The notes under the pieces are model-generated. The model saw only the letters and a program-made list of their open reading frames with translations. It had not been told where the DNA came from and searched no databases. Below are positions 26,503-35,852 of a stretch of 64,000 nucleotides of DNA, piece by piece. The position numbers and the translations under genes were made by a program. This stretch comes from Vibrio sp. ED004 (GTDB lineage Bacteria; Pseudomonadota; Gammaproteobacteria; Enterobacterales; Vibrionaceae): assembly GCF_023206395.1 (NCBI RefSeq), contig NZ_CP066150.1:1364001-1428000 (forward strand). Reading direction: 5' to 3'. Numbering within the stretch: position 1 is the first letter of the stretch; each line of letters starts with the position of its first letter.

Positions 26503-28065
26503 ATGGGTACTAAAATTAATAAACTAGCATTAGGTGTTGGCTTATTAGCAGCTTCTTCAGCGGCAACAGCAGCAGAAAAACCAAACATTCTTGCTATCTG
26601 GGGTGATGACATTGGTGTATTCAACATCAGTGCATACAACAACGGTATGATGGGTTACGAAACACCTAACATCGACCGTATTGCTAACGAAGGCGCACTA
26701 TTTACTGACCATTACGGTCAGCAATCGTGTACTGCTGGTCGTGCTGCATTCCTAACGGGTCAAGAACCTTTCCGTACAGGTCTATTAACTATCGGTATGC
26801 CAGGTTCTGATCACGGTATCCCAGATTGGGCTCCAACTATCGCTGACCTTCTTAAAGAACAGGGCTACATGACAGCTCAGTTCGGTAAGAACCACATGGG
26901 TGACCAAGACAAACACCTTCCTACAAACCACGGTTTTGATGAGTTCTTCGGTAACCTTTACCACCTGAATGCAGAAGAAGAGCCAGAGACATACTACTAC
27001 CCTAAAGATCCTGAGTTCCGTAAGAACTTCGGCCCTCGTGGTGTAATCAAGTCTACTGCTGACGGAAAGATCGAAGATACAGGTCCTATGACGCGTAAGC
27101 GTATGGAGCACGCGGATGAAGAGTTCCTAGAAGAATCTCTAGCGTTTATGGAAAAAGCAGTGAAAGCTGACAAACCATTCTTTATCTGGCACAACACAAC
27201 ACGTATGCACGTGTGGACTCGTCTACAAGAAAAATACCAAGGTAAATCTGGTATCAGCATCTACGCTGACGGTATGTTAGAGCACGATGACCAAGTAGGT
27301 ATCCTGCTAGACAAGCTTGATGAGCTTAAAATCGCAGACAACACAATCGTAATCTACTCTACCGATAACGGTGCAGAGACAGTATCTTGGCCTGATGGTG
27401 GTGCGACTTACTTCCACGGTGAGAAAGGTACAACTTACGAAGGTGGTATGCGTGTTCCTCAGCTAGTTCGCTGGCCTGGCACAGTCAAGCCGGGAACTAA
27501 GATCAACGACATCATGAGTCACCAAGATTGGATCCCTACTCTACTAGCAGCGGCTGGTGATGACAAAGTAGTTGAAAAACTAGCGTCTGACAAAGGTGCA
27601 ACTTACAACGGTAAAAACTGGCGTGTACACCTAGATGGTTACAACTTCCTACCTTTCTTCGAAGGTAAAGAAAAGAAAGGCCCTCGTGATAGCATGCTTT
27701 ACTTCTCTGCTAACGCTGAACTAAATGCTGTACGTTGGAACGACTTCAAGATTTCATTCGCTGTTATGGATGGTAACATCGTTGATGCCGTGCGTTTCCA
27801 ACCAAACTGGCCTCAAGTAGTTCACCTACGTGCTGACCCATTCGAAAAAGCACCACACGAATCTGGCATGTACCTACGTTGGATGGCAGACAACATGTGG
27901 CTATTCGTACCTGTAGGCGGCAAAGTACAAGAGTTCATGAACACGCTACCTGACTACCCTATGCAGCAAAGCCAAGTGTTGAACCCTGGTAACTTCAACC
28001 AGAATGCTTACATGCTTCAAGGTAAACTTAAGCAACTAGAAGCGGCAGCAGCGCAAGCTAAGTAA
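26503..28065 (+). CDS. Type I sulfatase (formylglycine-dependent)
   Basis: A 520-residue exported sulfatase with signal peptide (to about residue 24, AATAA). IWGDDIG supplies calcium ligands. The formylglycine motif is C76-T-A-G-R, which the radical SAM maturase at 9126-10457 should process. FGKNHMGD and IYSTDNGAE carry the remaining metal and sulfate ligands. It resembles arylsulfatases of marine bacteria; the natural sulfate ester is not evident. The codon choice is strongly biased (nearly all CGT for Arg, GGT/GCT rich, AAC, GAA), as in highly expressed genes. GGAG is 7 bases before the ATG. It is the intact paralogue of the broken gene opposite. Confidence 0.92.
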   Translation: MGTKINKLALGVGLLAASSAATAAEKPNILAIWGDDIGVFNISAYNNGMMGYETPNIDRIANEGALFTDHYGQQSCTAGRAAFLTGQEPFRTGLLTIGMPGSDHGIPDWAPTIADLLKEQGYMTAQFGKNHMGDQDKHLPTNHGFDEFFGNLYHLNAEEEPETYYYPKDPEFRKNFGPRGVIKSTADGKIEDTGPMTRKRMEHADEEFLEESLAFMEKAVKADKPFFIWHNTTRMHVWTRLQEKYQGKSGISIYADGMLEHDDQVGILLDKLDELKIADNTIVIYSTDNGAETVSWPDGGATYFHGEKGTTYEGGMRVPQLVRWPGTVKPGTKINDIMSHQDWIPTLLAAAGDDKVVEKLASDKGATYNGKNWRVHLDGYNFLPFFEGKEKKGPRDSMLYFSANAELNAVRWNDFKISFAVMDGNIVDAVRFQPNWPQVVHLRADPFEKAPHESGMYLRWMADNMWLFVPVGGKVQEFMNTLPDYPMQQSQVLNPGNFNQNAYMLQGKLKQLEAAAAQAK

Positions 28066-28390
28066 GCCCTTCTAAACTAGACATGTAATACCGAAGCCGT
28101 GGTGACTGAATGTAGTAACCGCGGCTTTTCTGTATCTTCTACCTATCTATTCCAACTAAATTCTTCAATACCTAACCTACTCCCTATCAAACCTAAACGT
28201 CTGTCTATTCATCCAAAACTCTTAAACACAAAGACCACCAGCCTGTGGCTATGCCGACACCTCATCTTGCAACATCGAGTTTATGAAACTAGATTTATAG
28301 TGATACACCTATCATTCTCAAGGCAAATGAAGGTGAATTCAGACGGATTCTGAGTTGCCATTACTATCAAATTTAGATGGAACTAACGCT
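28066..28390 (+). other. Intergenic region with terminator after the sulfatase
   Basis: 325 bp. It contains a terminator stem at 28094-28127 and the promoter side of the next operon. A weak 84-codon frame (28099-28353) is considered spurious. Confidence 0.5.
28094..28131 (+). terminator. Terminator after the intact sulfatase
   Basis: AAGCCGTGGT (28094-28103) pairs with ACCGCGGCTT (28118-28127), with one G-T pair, followed by TTCTG. Confidence 0.75.
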
Positions 28391-29495
28391 ATGAAAACTT
28401 CTCATTTGGCTGGAATAAGCATAACTGTCATTTGCGTTTCAATCGCCATACTGGTTTATGACGCATCCTCGTCAAACATGCACACTTCATTCGAGCACAA
28501 AGAAAGTCACTCTCATCAAAGCGATCACCACAACTCTCACGCTTCAGCGGACACCTCTCATTCTGATATACAAGACCCTAAACAGGCGGCATTTTCAGAC
28601 CAACAAATTTTCCCCATTCCGAATTCGACCGATATCGACCGATATCGACCATGAACTTGCCAAAATAGGCTGGGCGTTATTTAAAGATCCTAATTTGTCA
28701 TCCAATCGAAGTGTCAGCTGCGAGAGTTGCCACAGCTTGCAAACCAACGGCGCAGAAGTGATTCCAGTATCTATTGGGGTAAATGGAGCGGGAATGCGTA
28801 ATTCACTCACCGTATTTAACGCTGTATTTAACTATCGATTTTTTTGGGATGGCCGAGTAAATAACCTTTCCGATCAAATTGATGGCCCAGTGCACAACGT
28901 CGACGAGATGGATTCCAACTGGCAACACATTACTGACTATGTCTCGCGTTCAGAGGCTTATATCAACATGTTTGAAGACCAATCAACGCCCATTAATACA
29001 GCCACGATTAAGGCAGCACTCATCGAATTCATGCGCGGTTTAACAACGCCTCATTCCCTTTTTGACCAATATTTACGAGGCGACCACTCCGCACTTTCAG
29101 ATGCAGCGAAACGAGGCTGGGAAACCTTTCAAGAGGTAGGCTGTATTCGTTGTCACCAAGGCACCAACATTGGAGGCGGCATGGTCATGCGATTTGGTTA
29201 TTTTGGGTTATCGAAAACAGGTTCAGAACGAAGTGAAGACCAAGGTCGCTTTATGTTTACCGCTCAACCACAAGATAAGCATCTATTTCGTGTTGCTAGC
29301 TTAAGAAACGTGGCAATCACTGCACCTTATTTTCATGATGGTCAAACAGCAACACTCGAAGAGGCGATCAAAATCATGGGTGAAAGCCAACTCGGTAAAA
29401 CGTTTGAAAAACAGACTATTAACGATATTAAAGTCTTCCTCGAATCCCTCACCGGTAACCGCCCTCAAATGTTAATGGAGTTTGAAAATGAATAA
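28391..29495 (+). pseudogene. Di-heme cytochrome c peroxidase/MauG-like protein, frameshifted
   Basis: Start ATG-AAA (MKTSHLAGISITVICV) gives an N-terminal anchor or signal and a His-rich spacer (HTSFEHKESHSHQSDHHNSH). The frame ends in PNSTDIDRYRP. The continuation is one frame over and carries two CXXCH haem sites (CESCHSLQ, CIRCHQGT), FFWDGRV, and TAPYFHDGQTATLEEAI, the family's C-terminal signature. The shift coincides with a tandem 10-bp GATATCGACC duplication (28631-28650). Removing one copy restores PNSTDIDHELAKIGWALFKDP, the expected sequence, and yields a 365-residue protein. The restored stop overlaps the histidine kinase start by 14 bp. A slippage-made loss of function or a reversible switch are both possible. 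Confidence 0.86.
28621..28650 (+). repeat. 10-bp tandem repeat causing the peroxidase frameshift
   Basis: GATATCGACC occurs twice in a row at 28631-28650, preceded by the degenerate copy GAATTCGACC at 28621-28630. Confidence 0.85.
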
Positions 29496-31875
29496 GATCA
29501 GACTCATATTTTTACTGTTTATATCGCTTTTCATCGGCTTAATTAGCTTTATTATGCTGACCTACTCCGAGCATGAAAAGGTCACCGAATATGGAGAGCC
29601 TATTCGTGAGTTAGGCCATGAAGTGTTAGAAATGCGTGATCACATCACTAATGCAGCGCTTGCGGGTGTTTCTAATCCTTATCAAATGTCTGCTGATTTG
29701 GTTGCCTTAGAAAGACAATTACAACAGCTCAGAGAAAGTTATCAAAGCGAAAACATCCACTCTACGTTCTTTAAACACTTACCAACAGCTCAATTATTGG
29801 AGCGCTTTTACGATGCTTCAATGGCGAATATAGATACGTTAGACAACCTAATAGGGTTAAGTGTGGCTCGTCAGTTTATTTTGCAATCTTTAACTCTACA
29901 ACTTACAGGGGCTAGCCCTACTAATGCTGAGGTAAACAACGCAAATATCGATATTCAAAGCGAGCTGCTTGCGAGCGTGTTGATTGGGGGAACTGAAATT
30001 CAACATTCTGGTGTCAACTCCGAGCTCGCGAATCTTTATAAGACGTTTACCGAGCTCAACCAGCAGCAAAGCCAACTGCTATCTCAAGTACTTTCAGCAC
30101 ACAGCATGGAGTACATTGAACATATTGAGCATCAGTTTACTGATCTTCAAGACCAGCTTAAAAGCTTAATCGTTAAGCTTATTATTGTTCTGGCGTTACT
30201 GACTTTAGCATTCTCATTCACCATGTTTATCTTCAGAGTCTTCGAACTCAAGAGAAACAATCTCTTCTATCAAGAGGCTGCTGACAAAGCGGAAAAAGCC
30301 AGTGAAGCTAAGTCTCTATTCCTCGCAACCATGAGCCACGAATTACGAACCCCGATGAATGGTGTGTTAGGTATCGCACAAATCATTAAGGAAGATTCTC
30401 AAAGCGCCGACACTCGTAAACAAGCACAGATCATCATCGACTCAGGTCAACACCTCGTCACCATATTGAATGACATCCTCGATTTCTCTAAGGTTGAACA
30501 AGGAAAAATGGAACTCGAATACAGTCCATTCTCGGTAACAGACGTCGTGACGCATCTCGACAAAACCTTAACACCACTCGCGACGGATAAAGGCCTCGCT
30601 TTTACCATTAAAGATAACATCCCTGACAATATTCAGTTGATTGGTGATCCTGCACGTACACGTCAGATTTTATTTAATTTGGCAGGCAATGCCGTCAAGT
30701 TTACTGAGTCAGGAAAGATTGAAGTGGAATTTTTAATTGCACCCACTACCCCACCAAGTGTGAATATCTTAGTGACTGACACCGGTATTGGCATTGCAGA
30801 AGACAAAATCGACCATATATTTACGGCCTTTGAACAAGCCGAGCTATCAACAACCCGTAAGTTTGGTGGCACAGGATTAGGGCTTTCCATTGTTCAGCAG
30901 TTAGTCGAACTGATGGGCGGAACAATTAAGGTTTCCAGCCAACTTGGTTTGGGCACTCAATTTGGGATCTCTTTGCCGTTGGAAATGCACGAACTTGAAG
31001 AAAAAGTCGTCGACCAAACACCAACCAAAGTAAATGAAACGCTGGATGACTTCTCAGTATTGTTAGTTGAAGACAACAAGATCAACGCGATGGTGATTAG
31101 GAAGTTCTGTGAATCTCTAAACTTTACGGTTGAAAATGCCTACGACGGTTTGCAGGCCTTAGATAAGTTGGCCTCAAACCAATATGATCTGATCATAATG
31201 GACAATCACATGCCCAACATGAGCGGTATAGAAGCGATTCAAAAGATCCGTGACGAACTCAAACTCACCACGGTTATTTTTGCGTGTACCGCCGATGTAT
31301 TCAAAGAGGCTCACGATGAATTCATCGTGTCAGGGGCAGACTTTGTACTCACCAAGCCGTTACAGAAAAACAGCTTACAAAACGCCATCAATGAGTTTCA
31401 TCAGCAGTTTGAAGTCAACCGTTATCACTCGGCTAACGCACACAATCTTCCTGAAAAAACAAAAAGTAACATCACTATATTAACCCGACATCCCAAGAAC
31501 AAACTACCACTCACAGAGGAAGAACTCTCCCGTAGCCAAGTGTTAGCAAACGATGAGCTCAAAACCGACGAGAAACTCAAATGCCTAATATCTCTCGTTA
31601 CTGAACTAGAAAACGAAATCGATGAGTTGATAGAGCTATTCTCAGATGACCAGCCTAATGCTTTGTCCAGAACGCTGAAGGCCGTTAAAGCGATTGCAGC
31701 AAGATATGAAATGGGCGAAGTGCTTGAACTCGCAAGTTCAGCCGAACAGATAACCGATCAACACATCATGCCCGAGGCAGAATTGCTTCAACAACTGATC
31801 AATCGATTGATGGTCAATAGTCACCAAGCCACTCGGTTGATACACAAACTCCACCAGCAACGAAAAATGGGGTAA
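29482..31875 (+). CDS. Hybrid sensor histidine kinase with receiver domain
   Basis: 797 residues. Short N-terminus, TM1 about 6-28, a long helical extracytoplasmic region to about residue 230 (similar in style to DAHL-type sensors), TM2 about 233-256, then the dimerisation box MSHELRTPMNG (His286) and the ATPase boxes NAVKF, DTGIGIAEDKI and GGTGLGLSIVQQL. The receiver has Asp574 in LIIMDNHMP and VLLVEDN at its start. The 150-residue end has no clear Hpt histidine motif and is only helical. It overlaps the preceding di-heme peroxidase gene by 14 bp, so the two are co-translated and probably linked: redox state or peroxide could be sensed. No partner response regulator lies nearby. Confidence 0.9.
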   Translation: MKMNKIRLIFLLFISLFIGLISFIMLTYSEHEKVTEYGEPIRELGHEVLEMRDHITNAALAGVSNPYQMSADLVALERQLQQLRESYQSENIHSTFFKHLPTAQLLERFYDASMANIDTLDNLIGLSVARQFILQSLTLQLTGASPTNAEVNNANIDIQSELLASVLIGGTEIQHSGVNSELANLYKTFTELNQQQSQLLSQVLSAHSMEYIEHIEHQFTDLQDQLKSLIVKLIIVLALLTLAFSFTMFIFRVFELKRNNLFYQEAADKAEKASEAKSLFLATMSHELRTPMNGVLGIAQIIKEDSQSADTRKQAQIIIDSGQHLVTILNDILDFSKVEQGKMELEYSPFSVTDVVTHLDKTLTPLATDKGLAFTIKDNIPDNIQLIGDPARTRQILFNLAGNAVKFTESGKIEVEFLIAPTTPPSVNILVTDTGIGIAEDKIDHIFTAFEQAELSTTRKFGGTGLGLSIVQQLVELMGGTIKVSSQLGLGTQFGISLPLEMHELEEKVVDQTPTKVNETLDDFSVLLVEDNKINAMVIRKFCESLNFTVENAYDGLQALDKLASNQYDLIIMDNHMPNMSGIEAIQKIRDELKLTTVIFACTADVFKEAHDEFIVSGADFVLTKPLQKNSLQNAINEFHQQFEVNRYHSANAHNLPEKTKSNITILTRHPKNKLPLTEEELSRSQVLANDELKTDEKLKCLISLVTELENEIDELIELFSDDQPNALSRTLKAVKAIAARYEMGEVLELASSAEQITDQHIMPEAELLQQLINRLMVNSHQATRLIHKLHQQRKMG

Positions 31876-31888
31876 AGGAAGGTGTTAC

Positions 31889-32317
31889 ATGATTTGGAAT
31901 TTAAGCTTACCTAGCACTGGCCCACACTTGTTCTTGGCACTTGGTGCAACCATCATTTTTGTGGTCGACTATCATGTACCTTTGGGCATAGCGATGGCCG
32001 TTCCTTACATTACGATAGTACTGCTGGCAGCAACAACGAAAGATCCAACTTCCACTGTCATGTGGGTGGTCGCCTGCACATTGCTTACCCTCATTGGCTA
32101 CTACCTGTCTAGTACGGGCAGTGAAACCTGGTTCGTCGCCTTCAATCGCGTAATTACCATCTATGCTATTTGGATTTCGGCAATCGTTCCTATTTATGTA
32201 TCTTTAAAGCCGCCTCAAGCGTCAACGGACGTCGATGAAGATGCTTTAACAGAAGATAAGCCATGTCCACACTCTCACCTGACTAGAAACCGCACAATAA
32301 ACACGTTCAAAAACTAG
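31889..32317 (+). CDS. Small membrane protein, four-helix type
   Basis: 142 residues, with four hydrophobic segments (about 14-29, 33-47, 58-72 and 86-104) and a charged Asp/Glu-rich tail. The segment VDYHVPLGIAMAVPYITIVLLAA resembles the N-terminal membrane sensor module that many histidine kinases carry, here as a separate gene. AAGGAAGG is 8 bases before the ATG and the gap from the kinase is 13 bp, so it is in the same operon and may pair with it. Confidence 0.7.
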   Translation: MIWNLSLPSTGPHLFLALGATIIFVVDYHVPLGIAMAVPYITIVLLAATTKDPTSTVMWVVACTLLTLIGYYLSSTGSETWFVAFNRVITIYAIWISAIVPIYVSLKPPQASTDVDEDALTEDKPCPHSHLTRNRTINTFKN

Positions 32318-32423
32318 GCTTAGGTTAAGTTTCGGTGAATTTTACCAAATCGAGACAAGGCAACTTGAAATACTTCTTTATGCATGCGAGTGTAGAACTA
32401 CTCACCTAAATAACTGTATGACT

Positions 32424-33077
32424 ATGAAAACATTACAATCCATTGCGCTGCTTTCGACAATTATCGCAGCACCACAAGTGTTAGCTGACGTAACAATTGA
32501 AGTTCCTTCTAGCGCTGATGCTCTCGTCGAAGTCTTAGCTGTAAATGAAGCTAAACCTGATCTTGAGGGTGGTTTTTTCTCTTCAAGCAAAACGATCACC
32601 GTTCCAGATGGCGTGAACCAAATCGTTTTCCAATATCAGCTTGCATTTAGCCAAGGCAACGACCGTGAGTTCGTCGATAGTGACGCAATTATCGCTACTT
32701 TTGACGCAACAGACACAACATTAACGTTCGATATGCCTAAGTTCCGTAACGCCAACGAAGCAAAAAAAGGCTTCCAAAACCTAGATTGGAAACTGGTTGA
32801 TGAAAACCAAAATGCAATCAGTGTTAAGCAAGATAAGCTAATCAAAGATGGCATGCAGATCGGTCGTAAGTACCCGCAAGAAGCGAAAGAATACAACCAA
32901 AAAGGCGGTATCGCAGCACTTACAGTAGGTGCTAGCGCGGGCGTAGCGCAGCCAGTAACACTTCCAGCAAAGATTGACGCAAATGCGGCGAATACAGCTG
33001 AAGAAATGTTGTATTTCTGGTACGAAAAAGCGGATGCCGAAACAAAACAGAAATTTAAAGATTACGTGAACAAGTAA
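32424..33077 (+). CDS. DUF2057/CsgI-like periplasmic protein
   Basis: A 217-residue product with signal peptide ending APQVLA, then DVTIEVPSSADALVEVLAVN, a beta-rich domain with the DUF2057 (YccT/CsgI) layout and the closing segment MLYFWYEKADAETKQKFKDYV. In E. coli, CsgI binds and inhibits curli subunits; here no curli gene is near. The start is ATG-AAA at 32424, with another ATG two codons earlier and no strong Shine-Dalgarno. A strong terminator follows. Confidence 0.78.
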   Translation: MKTLQSIALLSTIIAAPQVLADVTIEVPSSADALVEVLAVNEAKPDLEGGFFSSSKTITVPDGVNQIVFQYQLAFSQGNDREFVDSDAIIATFDATDTTLTFDMPKFRNANEAKKGFQNLDWKLVDENQNAISVKQDKLIKDGMQIGRKYPQEAKEYNQKGGIAALTVGASAGVAQPVTLPAKIDANAANTAEEMLYFWYEKADAETKQKFKDYVNK

Positions 33078-33100
33078 CTCAATTTCTTAATTTTAAACGA

Positions 33101-33132
33101 AAGAAGCTGGCACACTGCCAGCTTCTTTTTTG
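33101..33132 (+). terminator. Terminator after the DUF2057 gene
   Basis: A perfect 12-bp stem AAGAAGCTGGCA / TGCCAGCTTCTT with a CAC loop, followed by TTTTTTG. Confidence 0.9.
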
Positions 33133-33163
33133 TCTTTATCTAGATAATTTAGGGTCGTATAGT

Positions 33164-33322
33164 CTAAGCAGACTCAGCATATAGCACTTTGCCATCTACT
33201 CTAGTTGGCCATCCCAACGCTTTATACTCTTCAGCCAGTAAGTATGCACAGCGGCTAGAAATTCTTGTTTTAATCCAGTCACCAAGCCCCAATACTTTAT
33301 ATTCCAATACAGCCATTTTCAT
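33164..33322 (-). CDS. Small hypothetical protein (52 residues)
   Basis: A minus-strand frame with ATG at 33322, reading MKMAVLEYKVLGLGDWIKTR and ending VLYAESA. It has no signal or membrane segment. The composition is ordinary, with tryptophans and a mixed hydrophobic pattern, which a random frame in AT-rich DNA would seldom show. A GGAA is about 10 bases upstream. It lies between a terminator and the Crp/Fnr gene. I do not recognise it. Confidence 0.5.
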   Translation of the reverse strand: MKMAVLEYKVLGLGDWIKTRISSRCAYLLAEEYKALGWPTRVDGKVLYAESA

Positions 33323-33488
33323 AACAATTTAATTCCGCTCTAATTCAATTTATAAATCTAGAGTGAACATTATAGGTCTTCTATTGTAATGTATGTTCCT
33401 AAAAGAACACTGTGCATAATTTTTTGTGAGATATTTATTAATCACTGCAAACTTAATAATCATAAGGCAAGATAATGCTGTGAGGGGT

Positions 33489-34205
33489 TCACACCTTAAT
33501 CCCAGCAACTGGATCACGCATCATCAAATTCATTGGTGAAATACGCTCATACAAACCCTCAATATCGGTGATAAACACCTTCCCCCTTTGGATCTTCACT
33601 AAGCCCTGTTGCTCTATACCTTTGAGCACCTCATTCAATCTGGGTCTCGAGATTCCTGTAATGGTACTCAATTGAGTTTGTGAGATATTAATACTCACGG
33701 TCTCACCTGCAATATTGTTCTGGCGCGCAGCAAGTTCCAACAAGACGTAAATGGTTTTCTGCTCTTTTTCATGAATCGAGAATAAGTAAGCTTGCATCCA
33801 AATGGATTGTGCTCTGGTCCCACTATGCAGCAGCCATTTGAATACCATGCACTGCTCTTCTGCCAGTTCTAACACCTTCTCGGCAGGGAAAAGTACCATG
33901 GTAATAGGCTCTACCTCCTCTGCGACGGCAAATAAGTTGTATTCGGCATGAATTGTCAAAGCGCCCATCCAATCACCCTTACCTATCACGCCTCCAGAAA
34001 GGCTCTTCATGTTCTCAGTAGAAAAGCAGACCCCTGCAGAGCCGCTGAGAATATAAAAAACACCTGGCAGGTTTTGAAATTTTTTTGTGATCTCTAGGCT
34101 ATGAATTCCTGTCTTGTAAACAGCAATCTCAACCAGTCTATCGATCAAGTCTTGTGGTAAATCACAAGGCCACTCAATTTGTTCACTGATTGTTGGGTCT
34201 AACAA
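33489..34205 (-). CDS. Crp/Fnr-family transcriptional regulator
   Basis: 238 residues: a cyclic-nucleotide-binding-like beta barrel (about 40-130, GVFYILSGSAGVCF) and a C-terminal helix-turn-helix (ISQTQLSTITGISRPRLNEV). The barrel lacks the RxS phosphate-binding motif of CRP and has no N-terminal Cys cluster as in FNR, so the signal is unknown. It lies alone between two intergenic regions and its targets are unknown. Confidence 0.88.
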   Translation of the reverse strand: MLDPTISEQIEWPCDLPQDLIDRLVEIAVYKTGIHSLEITKKFQNLPGVFYILSGSAGVCFSTENMKSLSGGVIGKGDWMGALTIHAEYNLFAVAEEVEPITMVLFPAEKVLELAEEQCMVFKWLLHSGTRAQSIWMQAYLFSIHEKEQKTIYVLLELAARQNNIAGETVSINISQTQLSTITGISRPRLNEVLKGIEQQGLVKIQRGKVFITDIEGLYERISPMNLMMRDPVAGIKV

Positions 34206-34386
34206 CGGTGCATTCCTCCTACGACAATCGCTATGTTTACGTCATACAGCCTTAGTGCTGCATTTTACACTCCTTATAAAGATAGTTCATTACAGATAGA
34301 ACGAGTGTTTTTAGCAAAATAAAATCATATCTCTTAGTAAGTTAGGTTATTTCTTAGACTAAGAATTGCGTAAACCCAATATAAAA

Positions 34387-34411
34387 AAACGACCAACATA
34401 TGTCAGTCGTT
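34387..34411 (-). terminator. Terminator of the deaminase gene
   Basis: ACGAC / GTCGT stem (34389-34393 and 34406-34410). On the minus strand it is followed by seven T. Confidence 0.65.
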
Positions 34412-34448
34412 ATAAGGCACTGTGCTTCAGAGTTTGGGCCGCCGAAAT

Positions 34449-35479
<1,031 letters not shown>

Positions 35480-35644
35480 TCACCTACTATGGATTTTAGG
35501 TGTGCACTTACTCTGGATAATAGACAGGGATTTTATTGAACGCCATTACAAAGAGTAAGAACACAATTGTGATCTAAACCCTTCGTAATCAGCACTTTGC
35601 GGGAGCTGGTAGAGACCCCCAAACCATATCATTGGGGTTATACG

Positions 35645-35660
35645 AAGCAAACGGTTGCTA
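35645..35660. promoter_or_regulatory. PurR-like operator
   Basis: AAGCAAACGGTTGCTA fits the purine repressor consensus ACGCAAACGTTTGCGT in about 12 of 16 positions. It lies 169 bp from the deaminase start, a plausible gene for purine salvage control. Confidence 0.4.
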
Positions 35661-35670
35661 CTATACATTG

Positions 35671-35730
35671 TTCAACAGAGATTTACAGGGTTCAACGGAG
35701 AATTACATAGCTCAACAGGGATTTCACTAA
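35671..35730 (+). repeat. Three imperfect 20-bp tandem repeats
   Basis: Units begin TTCAACAGAGATTTACAGGG (35671), TTCAACGGAGAATTACATAG (35691) and CTCAACAGGGATTTCACTAA (35711). Spacing is exactly 20 bp, about two turns, so the copies face the same side of the helix. Confidence 0.75.
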
Positions 35731-35852
35731 CCAATGACTCAATAAAATCTTGAGGCTACTACCCTATTTATTCAGAACAACATTCGACGCTTGGGTTGAC
35801 AGACTTTAGCTATTACCGCTATTTTTGTCTTAAACCCTCAATGACGGTCAAT

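Noticed and set aside
28099..28353. 84-codon open frame after the sulfatase
   Set aside because: Overlaps the terminator hairpin and has no start signal or domain.
35671..35730. CRISPR-like array
   Set aside because: Units are 20 bp, contiguous without spacers, and imperfect; no cas genes nearby. They fit operator repeats better.
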